33,536 nt of DNA. Origin: Clostridia bacterium. GTDB lineage: Bacteria; Bacillota; Clostridia; Oscillospirales; CAG-272. The stretch covers positions 1 to 33,536 of the forward strand of contig JAGATD010000015.1 in assembly GCA_017621415.1 (NCBI GenBank). Reading direction: 5' to 3'. The notes below the pieces were generated by a model. It saw only the letters and a list, made by a program, of their open reading frames with translations. It did no database searches and was not told the DNA's origin. How positions within the stretch are numbered: position 1 is the first letter of the stretch; each line of letters starts with the position of its first letter. A program made the translations under genes and the position numbers. Shown piece after piece: positions 7,663 through 14,563 of the stretch.

Positions 7663-8256
7663 ATGAAAAAAATGAATGTTCCCAATATGCTTTCGCTTCT
7701 CAGATGTCTGCTTGTGCCGGTGTTTGTGGGTTCGCTTCTCTTTATGCCGGGAAAAACTCTTCTCGGATGTATAATTCCCGCTGTAATCTATGTTCTCACA
7801 GGTCTTACCGATATGCTTGACGGCAAGATAGCAAGAAAATATAACCTTATTACCGATTTTGGCAAATTTATTGACCCCCTGGCTGATAAGTTTATGGTTC
7901 TCGGCTCAATGTTTGCAATTCTTGTAAGAATGATGCTTGACGGAGAGCAGACTCTTGCCCTTGTGTTTGTTTGGGTAGCTCTTATAATTCTTCTTCGAGA
8001 GCTCGGAGTAACAAGCATTCGCCTTGTTGTCGCGGGTAAAGAGGGAATTGTTGTTGCCGCATCAATGCTCGGAAAAATAAAAACCGTTTCCCAAATGGTA
8101 GGAACGGTGATTATAATAGTGGAGCCTATTATTCCTTTCTTCTGCGAAAATCATATACTTTCGTATGCTTCAATGGCGGTTATGACCTTTACCACCCTGT
8201 TCTCCGGAATAGATTATCTTAAGGCGTATATGCCATACATAGACTCAAATAAATAA
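7663..8256 (+). CDS. pgsA: CDP-diacylglycerol--glycerol-3-phosphate 3-phosphatidyltransferase
   Basis: A 197-residue CDP-alcohol phosphatidyltransferase with the family motif DMLDGKIARKYNLITDFGKFIDPLADK, which holds the spaced Asp residues that bind the CDP and metal. Hydrophobic segments through the rest give about five or six spans. It makes phosphatidylglycerol phosphate at the cytoplasmic membrane. GGAGAAA precedes the ATG, and it follows rimO by 11 bp. A strong terminator follows at 8311. The PgsA assignment over other family members comes from length and sequence feel (MNVPNMLSLLRCLLVPVF). Confidence 0.9.
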   Translation: MKKMNVPNMLSLLRCLLVPVFVGSLLFMPGKTLLGCIIPAVIYVLTGLTDMLDGKIARKYNLITDFGKFIDPLADKFMVLGSMFAILVRMMLDGEQTLALVFVWVALIILLRELGVTSIRLVVAGKEGIVVAASMLGKIKTVSQMVGTVIIIVEPIIPFFCENHILSYASMAVMTFTTLFSGIDYLKAYMPYIDSNK

Positions 8257-8260
8257 AAAT

Positions 8261-8283
8261 GGCTCCCTTTACACAAGGGAGGC
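8261..8283. repeat. Short REP-like hairpin (CTCCCTT...AAGGGAG)
   Basis: CTCCCTT (8263-8269) and AAGGGAG (8275-8281) pair around TACAC. The arms and the loop resemble, in inverse, the CCTCCCCT-gtgta-AGGGGAGG hairpin at 9313-9333. It is probably a truncated member of the same palindromic repeat family. Confidence 0.5.
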
Positions 8284-8310
8284 AGACAATTACACCGTTT
8301 TTCTGCGCAA

Positions 8311-8347
8311 GAGGCTGAGTCGACGACTCAGCCTCTCATTTTTTTAT
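8311..8347 (+). terminator. Terminator after pgsA
   Basis: GAGGCTGAGT (8311-8320) pairs with ACTCAGCCTC (8326-8335) around CGACG and is followed by a T run. It ends the DUF5685-rimO-pgsA transcript just before the convergent TetR gene. Confidence 0.85.
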
Positions 8348-8919
8348 ACTCTCAGCACATTTGTAACAAGAATTTCAAGCTCTTTTTCAAGCATCTCTAT
8401 GCTTCTGTCCTTTTTCTCAAAGAGCCAAAGGCATATTGCTGTGGCAACACCGCCTGTCATCATAGCCGAAACGGTCTCAACCGAGGCAGGGAGCCTCATT
8501 CCCATACTTACACTCGCCCTGAGCTTTTCGCAGGTGTCGTGATAATTTTTTTCTGTAATCATACCGATGATAACGTCGCGTATATTGCTGCTTAACGCAT
8601 GATTGATTATTTTTTCGTTTTCACAAACAAAATTCACTACGCGCTTTGCATAATCAACATAGTACTTTGCTGTAATGCCTGTTTTGTCCGCCTGGTTTGT
8701 GTTTCTCTCGTAGCGACGGCGCAGAAAACCTATATATTCTCTTAAAAAATGGTTTTTGTCGTCATAATGCTTATAAAAGGTTGCTCGCCTTATTTCTGCT
8801 CTGACGCATATTTCGTTTACGCTGATGTCCTCAAAGGACTTTTCTGCCAAAAGATTGGTAAAGGCATCGTTTAGAGCCGCCTTGGTTTTTTGTACTCTGA
8901 GGTCTTCTTTTGTTTGCAT
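8344..8919 (-). CDS. TetR/AcrR family transcriptional regulator
   Basis: A 191-residue repressor-type protein. The N-terminal helix-turn-helix is clear at about residues 28-57 (SFEDISVNEICVRAEIRRATFYKHYDDK), typical of TetR. The C-terminal ligand domain ends in GGVATAICLWLFEKK, like other Clostridial TetR members of unknown ligand. The start at 8919 is chosen because AAGGAA lies 6-7 nt upstream and because the promoter at 8958-8986 would otherwise fall inside the coding region; a longer frame reaches 8979. No obvious target operon lies next to it. Confidence 0.87.
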   Translation of the reverse strand: MQTKEDLRVQKTKAALNDAFTNLLAEKSFEDISVNEICVRAEIRRATFYKHYDDKNHFLREYIGFLRRRYERNTNQADKTGITAKYYVDYAKRVVNFVCENEKIINHALSSNIRDVIIGMITEKNYHDTCEKLRASVSMGMRLPASVETVSAMMTGGVATAICLWLFEKKDRSIEMLEKELEILVTNVLRV

Positions 8920-8957
8920 TATCGGTTCCTTGCTGAATTTTGAATTGAAATAACAAA

Positions 8958-8986
8958 AGTATAAATCATTATTTGACAAATGTCAA
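8958..8986 (-). promoter_or_regulatory. TetR gene promoter with palindromic operator
   Basis: On the minus strand, TTGACA (8981-8986), a 17-bp spacer and TATACT (8958-8963) form a near-perfect promoter. The -35 is half of a palindrome, TTGACA-aa-TGTCAA (8973-8986). A dimeric repressor bound there would cover the -35, so autoregulation by the adjacent TetR protein is likely. Confidence 0.7.
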
Positions 8987-9038
8987 GTATTTTGCGGCTT
9001 TTTAACATTTTTTAACAAAACCGACCTAAACAGCTATG

Positions 9039-9080
9039 AAAAAACCAAGCAACAAACCGCCTGAAAACGGAATTGCTTGG
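9039..9080 (-). terminator. Intrinsic terminator of a short minus-strand unit
   Basis: On the minus strand, CCAAGCAA (rc of 9073-9080) pairs with TTGCTTGG (rc of 9045-9052) and is followed directly by six T. It lies about 20 nt after the stop of a 20-codon frame. Confidence 0.75.
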
Positions 9081-9097
9081 CCTTTCCTTTTTAAGTA

Positions 9098-9160
9098 TTA
9101 AAGTTTGCTGAGCGACAACAGGAATTTGCGTTTTTTTAGCCTCTTAGGCGGAGCTTTCAT
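9098..9160 (-). CDS. Possible 20-residue basic peptide
   Basis: A minus-strand frame encodes MKAPPKRLKKRKFLLSLSKL, with eight Lys/Arg residues. It lies in a compact unit: a TATAAT-like -10 near 9203-9208, AAAAAGGAG at about 9177-9185, and a terminator at 9039-9080. The well-placed ribosome binding site actually serves an ATG at 9168-9170 that opens an 8-codon frame (MQKNESSA, 9144-9170), whose stop lies inside this frame. The 20-codon frame would need coupling or a 16-nt spacing. It may equally be a small RNA. I do not recognise either peptide. Confidence 0.35.
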   Translation of the reverse strand: MKAPPKRLKKRKFLLSLSKL

Positions 9161-9202
9161 TTTTTTGCATAGTTTTCTCCTTTTTCAGCAGCAGTCAACC
9201 AT

Positions 9203-9208
9203 ATTATA
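9203..9208 (-). promoter_or_regulatory. Putative -10 of the short minus-strand unit
   Basis: TATAAT occurs on the minus strand at this position, preceded directly by TG. The -35 region is poor. The unit downstream (ribosome binding site, short frames, terminator) gives it some support. Confidence 0.4.
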
Positions 9209-9303
9209 CATCATTAAATGACATTTTTGTTGATTTAAACCCGAATGAGTGTAAAGAAATTTATCTATGCATCACTTTATTTCTGTTTTTGTCATCTTGA
9301 TTC

Positions 9304-9450
9304 GCAGACTAGCCTCCCCTGTGTAAGGGGAGGTGCCAAGGAACGAGGCGGAGGGGTTGCTACCCGAGCCGCAGACTAGCCTTCCCCAGTGTAGCGCAGC
9401 GAAGCGTGTTGGGGAAGGGGGACCATCTTTGATGGTGGATGAGGCTGCGA
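9304..9450. repeat. Composite REP-like palindromic repeats
   Basis: Two related modules each begin CGCAGACTAGCCT. The first has CCTCCCCT-gtgta-AGGGGAGG (9313-9333). The second has CCTTCCCCA (9380-9388) paired with TGGGGAAGG (9410-9418), then ACCATC-ttt-GATGGT (9422-9436) and GGATGAGG. The last part recurs at 11089-11126 with a different stem sequence. Such C-rich palindromes are common between genes in gut Clostridia. No gene is present here. Confidence 0.75.
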
Positions 9451-9505
9451 AGGCTCTCCTGTATCGAACCGTTAAAAATCCGGATTTTCGCAAAGATAAA
9501 CCTCG

Positions 9506-9533
9506 TTTCGAATTTCAGATTTCGAATTTCGGA
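9506..9533. repeat. Two tandem 14-bp repeats
   Basis: TTTCGAATTTC-A-GA is followed directly by TTTCGAATTTC-G-GA, differing at one base. They lie about 40 bp upstream of the pgk -35 box. Each contains TTTCGAA, close to self-complementary. They may be a slippage product or a paired binding site. Confidence 0.6.
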
Positions 9534-9570
9534 TTATAAAACCTATTCTGTGATTTTTTTAACAAATCTA

Positions 9571-9599
9571 TTGACTAAGTCTTTAAAATATGATATTAT
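9571..9599 (+). promoter_or_regulatory. Promoter of pgk
   Basis: TTGACT (9571-9576), a 17-bp spacer and TATTAT (9594-9599) lie about 40 bp before the pgk start. It probably also drives tpiA. Confidence 0.75.
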
Positions 9600-9640
9600 A
9601 TACGTTGGTAAAAAAATTATCCTAAAAGGAGAACAAAATA

Positions 9641-10957
9641 ATGGCAGCTTATAACAAGAAGAACATTGAAGACGTAGAAGTCGGCGGCAAGACAGTCCTT
9701 GTACGTTGCGATTTCAACGTTCCCATGAAGGACGGCGTTATCACCTCTGATAAGAGAATTGTCGGCGCGCTTCCTACCGTAAAGTACCTGCTCGATAAGG
9801 GCGCTAAGGTTATCCTCTGCTCCCATATGGGCAAGCCCCACTCTATCTTTACCGAGGGCTTCGGTCTTACTAAGAAAGAGAAAAAGGCAGTTGAGGCTCT
9901 TCCCGAGGCAGAGAGAGCACAGGCTACCGCAGACTACCTTGCAAAGGCTCTTGTATCTGACAAGAAAAAGCTTACTCTTAAGCCCGTAGCAGCAAGACTC
10001 AACGAGCTTCTCGGAGCTGAAAAGGTTACATTCGCTGAGGACATTATCGGTCCTGACGCAAAGGCTAAGGTTTCGGCTCTCAAGGCTGGCGAGGCAGTTC
10101 TTCTCGAGAACACTCGTTTTGACGCGAGAGAAACAAAGAACGGCGCAGATTTCGCAAAGGAGCTTGCTTCTTATGCTGATATATTCGTAAACGACGCTTT
10201 CGGTGCGGCTCACAGAGCGCACGCATCTACCGCAGGTGTTGCTGATTACATTCCCGCAGTTTGCGGCTACCTTATCGAGAAAGAAATTTCTGTAATGGGT
10301 AAGGCTCTTGAGAACCCCGAGCGTCCTTTTGTTGCAATTCTCGGCGGTGCTAAGGTTGCAGACAAGCTCAATGTTATCGACAATCTTCTTTCTAAGGTTG
10401 ACACCCTTATCATCGGCGGCGGTATGGCTTACACATTCGCGGCAGCTAAGGGCTACGGTGTTGGTAACTCTCTTCTTGACGAGACTAAGATCGATTACTG
10501 TAAGGAAATGATGGCTAAGGCTGAGGAAAAGGGAGTTAAGCTTCTTCTTCCTATCGATACAGCGGTTGCAGCAGGCTTCCCCAATCCTATCGACGCTCCT
10601 GTTGATGTTGATTACGTTGACGTTGACAAGATTCCTGCTGATAAGGAGGGTCTTGACATTGGTCCTAAGTCCGCAAAGATGTTTGCTGACGCTGTTCTTT
10701 CCGCAAAAACAGTTATCTGGAACGGTCCTATGGGCGTGTTCGAGAACCCCACTCTCGCAAAGGGTACAATTGCAGTAGCAGAGGCTCTTGCTGAGAGCGA
10801 TGCTATTACTATCGTTGGCGGCGGCGACAGCGCTGCAGCTTGCGAGCAGCTCGGCTTTGCTGACAGAATTACTCACATCTCCACAGGCGGCGGCGCATCC
10901 CTTGAGTTCCTTGAGGGTAAGGATCTTCCCGGCGTTAGCTGTTTGATGGATAGATAA
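9641..10957 (+). CDS. pgk: Phosphoglycerate kinase
   Basis: This 438-residue glycolytic kinase transfers phosphate from 1,3-bisphosphoglycerate to ADP. Family hallmarks include [14 protein letters not shown] near the start, [55 protein letters not shown] and the C-terminal [13 protein letters not shown]. The protein is longer than the usual 390-420 residues because of an extra segment after HMGKP (about residues 66-110, [27 protein letters not shown]). AAAAGGAG lies before the ATG. Codon use is even and T/C-ending, as in highly expressed genes. It is followed by tpiA after 210 bp of repeat DNA. Confidence 0.98.
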   Translation: MAAYNKKNIEDVEVGGKTVLVRCDFNVPMKDGVITSDKRIVGALPTVKYLLDKGAKVILCSHMGKPHSIFTEGFGLTKKEKKAVEALPEAERAQATADYLAKALVSDKKKLTLKPVAARLNELLGAEKVTFAEDIIGPDAKAKVSALKAGEAVLLENTRFDARETKNGADFAKELASYADIFVNDAFGAAHRAHASTAGVADYIPAVCGYLIEKEISVMGKALENPERPFVAILGGAKVADKLNVIDNLLSKVDTLIIGGGMAYTFAAAKGYGVGNSLLDETKIDYCKEMMAKAEEKGVKLLLPIDTAVAAGFPNPIDAPVDVDYVDVDKIPADKEGLDIGPKSAKMFADAVLSAKTVIWNGPMGVFENPTLAKGTIAVAEALAESDAITIVGGGDSAAACEQLGFADRITHISTGGGASLEFLEGKDLPGVSCLMDR

Positions 10958-10969
10958 TTATTTAGGCAT

Positions 10970-11069
10970 GACCGTCATATTTCGGCGATATCCGTCGATT
11001 TGCTCCTTGTCGTAGGTTACTACGTCTGGTGTCGCAATATCGGCGAATCTCATCCAAAATCTGACGGTC
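10970..11069. repeat. Fold-back repeat between pgk and tpiA
   Basis: GACCGTCA (10970-10977) and TGACGGTC (11062-11069) are inverted ends of a 100-bp element. Inside, GGCGATAT and ATATCGGC are near-inverted, and the centre holds CGTA-ggttac-TACG. No gene uses it on the plus strand. Read on the minus strand it forms an open frame (RQILDEIRRYCDTRRSNLRQGANRR), which I regard as incidental. Confidence 0.65.
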
Positions 11070-11088
11070 TTACACTTGAAAAATCAAG

Positions 11089-11126
11089 CCTTCTCCGGTG
11101 GGGGGACCACGAAGTGGTGGATGAGG
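11089..11126. repeat. REP-like element upstream of tpiA
   Basis: CCTTCTCC-ggt-GGGGGG is followed by ACCAC-gaa-GTGGT (11106-11118) and GGATGAGG. The layout matches 9380-9447, where the second stem is ACCATC-ttt-GATGGT. The stem sequences differ while pairing is kept. It will be transcribed in the pgk-tpiA message. Confidence 0.7.
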
Positions 11127-11167
11127 TGTCTTGTTCCTCAAATATAAAAATTAAGAAGGAAAATAAC

Positions 11168-11926
11168 ATGAGAAAAACAGTAATAGCAGGAAACTGGAAA
11201 ATGAATATGACTCCTGCGAAAACCGCAGAGTTCATCAAGGCTCTTGCTCCTATGGTAGCAGGCAAGGATAAGTGCGACATCGTGCTTTGTGTTCCTGCAA
11301 TAGATATTCCCGCAGCAGTTGAGGCTGCAAAGGGCACTAATATTAAGATTGGCGCTGAGAATGTTCACTTTAAGGCATCGGGCGCATACACAGGTGAAAT
11401 TTCAGCCGAGATGCTCACCGAGGCAGGTGTAGAGTATGTTGTTATCGGTCACTCCGAGCGCAGACAGTACTTTGCCGAGACCGACCAGACAGTAAATCTG
11501 CGCACCCTTGCGGCTCTTAACGCAGGTCTTAAGGCTATCGTTTGTGTTGGCGAGACCCTTGAGCAGAGAGAGCTTGGCTATACCGAAACTCTCCTTAAGT
11601 TCCAGACAAAAATGGCGCTTACAAACGTAACCGCAGAGCAGATGAAGAATGTTATCATCGCTTACGAGCCTGTTTGGGCAATCGGTACAGGTGTTACCGC
11701 AACCGCTGACCAGGCAGACGAGGGTAACGGCTATGTTCGCGCGGCAGTTGCCGAGATGTTCGGCGCTGAGGTTGCCGAGGCTACCACCGTTCAGTACGGC
11801 GGCTCTATGAATGACGGCAATGCGGCAGAGCTTCTCGCAAAGGTTAATGTTGACGGCGGACTTATCGGCGGCGCTTCTCTTAAAACCGACAAGTTTACCG
11901 CAATAGTTGATGCTGCAAACGCCTAA
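11168..11926 (+). CDS. tpiA: Triosephosphate isomerase
   Basis: A 252-residue glycolytic isomerase that interconverts dihydroxyacetone phosphate and glyceraldehyde 3-phosphate. The catalytic residues are present: Lys11 in GNWKMN, His95 in IGHSERR and Glu167 in AYEPVWAIGTG; GGASLK near the end binds phosphate. The start at 11168 follows AAGGAAAA and gives the normal family length; an open frame extends to 11000 through repeat DNA but is not coding. It most likely shares the pgk promoter. Confidence 0.98.
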   Translation: MRKTVIAGNWKMNMTPAKTAEFIKALAPMVAGKDKCDIVLCVPAIDIPAAVEAAKGTNIKIGAENVHFKASGAYTGEISAEMLTEAGVEYVVIGHSERRQYFAETDQTVNLRTLAALNAGLKAIVCVGETLEQRELGYTETLLKFQTKMALTNVTAEQMKNVIIAYEPVWAIGTGVTATADQADEGNGYVRAAVAEMFGAEVAEATTVQYGGSMNDGNAAELLAKVNVDGGLIGGASLKTDKFTAIVDAANA

Positions 11927-11974
11927 AGCTTTCATGCTTTAGCGCTTGGCTTTGCACGGATTATAACTCATAAC

Positions 11975-12016
11975 AAAAAATGCGTACTTGGTTTTTAAGC
12001 CTTGTACGCATTTTTT
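11975..12016. terminator. Bidirectional terminator after tpiA
   Basis: AAAAAATGCGTAC (11975-11987) pairs with GTACGCATTTTTT (12004-12016), giving A/T tracts in both directions. It separates tpiA from the convergent lipoprotein gene. Confidence 0.88.
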
Positions 12017-12031
12017 AGTATTGTTTATTTT

Positions 12032-13309
12032 TTACTTGTCAGAAGAAGGAATCTTTTCTACGTCGGAAGTAACTCCGCCGCTAACGTCGCTTTGAGGTCC
12101 GTCGGTTGTTCCGTAGTTAGGCTGGCTGCCGGAGTTTTCCGAGTTGCCAGAGTCACCTGAGGGGCCGCTTGTTTGACCGTAAGTGAATACGTAATCAGGG
12201 TCGCTTATAGCGTTTTCGCTAACGCTCTTGGGAACTGTAACGGTGCAAAGACCTATGTTCGCATAAATAAAGCTTGCCTTGGAACCGTCTGCATCGCTTC
12301 TTGTGCCGTCGGAAGCTACGAAGTAATAATCAGCGGATATGTAGCTTATCTTGCCGTCTGCAACCTTAACCACGTTGTTGTAGCAGTACATATCGTGAGG
12401 GAGGGGAGTACCGTCTGCCATATAAGCGGTAGTCTTTATGGGAGTTGCGCAAACATATGCGCCCTTTTCTTCATCGTATGTAAACTTATCGTAGTTATCA
12501 GCAAAGGATACAGCAAGAACGGTTTCTGTCTGTGCTTGCTTGAGATATTTGTCAGAGGTGTCTGAGAGCTTGTAGAATGGATCGGAGTCAGTAAGATCAT
12601 TACCGTATTCTGTGACTTCTCTTGCGTATGTGGTGCAAGTGCCGTCAGCGTTCTTTACCGAATAGAATTCTCTGAATCCGGGGATTTGGTAGTAAACTCC
12701 GTTTTCAGTGGTGATGCAATGGTTGTGCTGGGTTCCATCTTTGAATGTCATATAAACATCCATATCGAAGTTTACAAGCTCAAGGTTTTCGAATGCCTGT
12801 GTCCATGAAACCTCACCCTCAACAACAGAGGAGATAACAGTGGTCTCGGTCTTTTCGTAACCGCAAAGAGAGCAGGTATATATTCTCTTTATTGCATTTG
12901 CTTCCTGAATAATCTCGGGCATTGCGAAGTCGTGCTCCTCGCGGTCACGGCGCTCGGTACAGCCCTCGGTGGTGCAGGCATACCAGTGGAAGTTGGCGCC
13001 GGCGGTAAGCTCTGTTTCGTAAACGTGGTCGTGAGGACCTGCGGTGTTTACAAGATTAGAGACATAGCCGCAAACAGTGCAAACATTGATTGCCTTGCCG
13101 TCAGCATCGGCATCCTCCTCAAAGGTGTGCTCAGCTTTTTGGCTCTGTGATGTACATCCGTCGCTCTCGCAAGCGTACCAGTGGAAGTCCTCGTCGCTTG
13201 ACCACTCTGTTTTGTATTTGTGAGTGTGGTCGTTGTCGCAGGAGCCGAGAGTGAGGCAGACAGCAAATGCCGCTACCGCAGCAAGAAGTAAACTAAGTAT
13301 TCTTTTCAT
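12032..13309 (-). CDS. Lipoprotein with two Cys/His-rich repeats
   Basis: A 425-residue exported protein. The signal peptide ends in the lipobox LGSC, with the lipidated Cys at residue 24. Two repeats of about 55 residues follow (about 28-82 and 93-152), each with the order HxHxY...FHWYAC...GC...H.F......C..CGY. The spaced Cys and His residues suggest a small metal-binding or disulfide fold, a pattern I have seen in surface proteins of gut Clostridia. Residues 165-390 look beta-rich and resemble cell-surface substrate-binding proteins only vaguely. The end is low complexity (SGPSGDSGNSENSGSQ). The start at 13309 is chosen for AAAGGAC upstream and for the signal peptide. No function can be assigned. 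Confidence 0.8.
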   Translation of the reverse strand: MKRILSLLLAAVAAFAVCLTLGSCDNDHTHKYKTEWSSDEDFHWYACESDGCTSQSQKAEHTFEEDADADGKAINVCTVCGYVSNLVNTAGPHDHVYETELTAGANFHWYACTTEGCTERRDREEHDFAMPEIIQEANAIKRIYTCSLCGYEKTETTVISSVVEGEVSWTQAFENLELVNFDMDVYMTFKDGTQHNHCITTENGVYYQIPGFREFYSVKNADGTCTTYAREVTEYGNDLTDSDPFYKLSDTSDKYLKQAQTETVLAVSFADNYDKFTYDEEKGAYVCATPIKTTAYMADGTPLPHDMYCYNNVVKVADGKISYISADYYFVASDGTRSDADGSKASFIYANIGLCTVTVPKSVSENAISDPDYVFTYGQTSGPSGDSGNSENSGSQPNYGTTDGPQSDVSGGVTSDVEKIPSSDK

Positions 13310-13531
13310 AGCTTTTGTCCTTTCTAATATAAAATGTGACATCATTATATCACTTAATTTCATCAAATTCAATATGTTTTCGTAATTTTCTTAATGTAAT
13401 TTCAATTGCGAAATCCGACTGTTTTCGCAGCGGCTTTTTTTGAGGTTAAAAAAGCAGATTTATACCAAGCCAAATTTTAAAGCAAAAAAACACCCGATAA
13501 TTTGTTTGATTTGAACAAGAAAACGGGGGAT

Positions 13532-13553
13532 TTAGGCTTGTTTTTTTGCCTAA
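13532..13553. other. Small hairpin before the inverted repeat
   Basis: TTAGGC (13532-13537) pairs with GCCTAA (13548-13553) around a T-rich 10-nt loop. The rest of the 13310-13667 gap holds A/T-rich DNA, a 14-bp inverted repeat and short leader frames. Confidence 0.45.
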
Positions 13554-13554
13554 G

Positions 13555-13592
13555 TCTATACTTACATAAAAGGGAAAATATGTTAGTATAGA
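13555..13592. promoter_or_regulatory. 14-bp inverted repeat upstream of the winged-helix gene
   Basis: TCTATACTTACATA (13555-13568) and TATGTTAGTATAGA (13579-13592) are inverted with one mismatch around a 10-bp spacer. The right arm contains a -10-like TAGTATAGAT. This looks like an operator or a replication-protein site for the downstream DNA-binding protein. Confidence 0.6.
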
Positions 13593-13628
13593 TGTGAAAG
13601 GAAAAAGTTCGAACATCCTTTACATTTT

Positions 13629-13667
13629 ATGAAAGGTAAAAAAGAGGCCTCAAAAAATGAAAATTAA
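13629..13667 (+). CDS. Possible 12-codon leader frame
   Basis: The frame reads MKGKKEASKNEN and its TAA is directly followed by the ATG of the winged-helix gene. A second mini frame, MKIK (13657-13671), has GAGG upstream and its TGA overlaps the same ATG. One of them may couple translation to the next gene, which lacks a clear ribosome binding site of its own. Both may also be chance. Confidence 0.25.
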   Translation: MKGKKEASKNEN

Positions 13668-14366
13668 ATGACAAAGCACTACGGCGAGCACTTCACAATA
13701 TACACCTTTATGCCGAGGATTTTAGGACTTGGGGGAGGCGAGCTTTTGGTCTATGCCCTCATATACTCCTTTAGCTCTAAGGGAGAGGAGTTTTACGGTT
13801 CGGTGTCATATATTGCCGAAAGAACAGGACTGTCTGTCTCCTCGGTAAAGCGCGCCTTGAAATCCTTAACTGCGAAGAAACACATATTAAGAGAGAGCGT
13901 CACAGACCGCGGAACGGTAAAATACTGCGCAAATATGGCAATTGTAAAAGAGAACATACATGATACAGACTGTAGTGAAATTAAGTCACCGGATGGCACT
14001 TGGGAGCGGGAGGGTCAAAATGATACCTCTCGGGGTGCGGCTCATAATGAACCACCCCCTAGCTCAAAACGAACCGGGGGGAGTGTCAAAATGAGCTACA
14101 ATAATAAAGAGATAATAAATAATACCTCCACCACCTCCTCATACGCGGGAGAAGATTTAAAATCTTCTATTAGGAGACATGGATTTGAAAATCTGGTTAT
14201 GCTGTCCGACAGCCAAATAGCAGAGCTGCACAGGAGGTATGGCGAGGATGTAACAAACGAATACATAATAAAGCTTGAGAGCTATCTTGTTTCATTTCCG
14301 TCAAGCTACTTGAAAAATCATTACAAAACAATTATCTCCTGGATAGAAGAGGATTTTCGCGCCTAA
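13668..14366 (+). CDS. Winged-helix protein resembling replication initiators
   Basis: A 232-residue protein. Residues 1-85 contain a winged-helix domain (SVSYIAERTGLSVSSVKRALKSLTAKKHILRE), like the N-terminal part of DnaD-like and plasmid or phage initiator proteins. A polar linker with SRGAAHNEPPPSSKRTGGSVK and NNKEIINNTS resembles the Asn/Gln/Pro linkers of phage replication proteins. The C-terminal 60 residues (LSDSQIAELHRRYGEDVTNEYIIKLESYL...IISWIEEDF) look like the helical end of such proteins. It stands alone, with no other phage or plasmid gene nearby. It may be a remnant of a mobile element or a domesticated regulator acting on the upstream inverted repeat. Confidence 0.65.
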   Translation: MTKHYGEHFTIYTFMPRILGLGGGELLVYALIYSFSSKGEEFYGSVSYIAERTGLSVSSVKRALKSLTAKKHILRESVTDRGTVKYCANMAIVKENIHDTDCSEIKSPDGTWEREGQNDTSRGAAHNEPPPSSKRTGGSVKMSYNNKEIINNTSTTSSYAGEDLKSSIRRHGFENLVMLSDSQIAELHRRYGEDVTNEYIIKLESYLVSFPSSYLKNHYKTIISWIEEDFRA

Positions 14367-14379
14367 GAGCAGCAAAGAT

Positions 14380-14395
14380 GAAATTCTAATAAATT
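14380..14395. other. 16-bp A/T palindrome after the winged-helix gene
   Basis: TTCTAAT-aa-ATTAGAA is a perfect inverted repeat about 14 bp past the stop. No T run follows it on the plus strand, so it is a weak terminator candidate or a binding site. Confidence 0.4.
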
Positions 14396-14563
14396 AGAAA
14401 ATCGAATGATGACTAGACTGAATTACCAAAAAACAGCTTATTGTTTTGTGCAACAGTTGCAAAAAAGTGTAAAAAAATCGTTAAAGCTGCCTCTTCCATT
14501 TTTTATTTATTTCTGTTAAAATATTATCGTTAAAAAATATTTTCCAAAAAGGAGAAAAACAAA

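Noticed and set aside
8920..8979. Longer TetR start at 8979
   Set aside because: It would place the promoter and operator within the coding region, and the extra residues are not TetR-like.
9617..10876. Long 419-codon open frame on the minus strand opposite pgk
   Set aside because: It is an antisense shadow of pgk, caused by its biased codon use. Its Cys/Ser/Leu-rich sequence has no domain, and pgk is certain.
11000..11167. N-terminal extension of tpiA to 11000
   Set aside because: The extension runs through a REP-like element, and the family start with its own ribosome binding site is at 11168.
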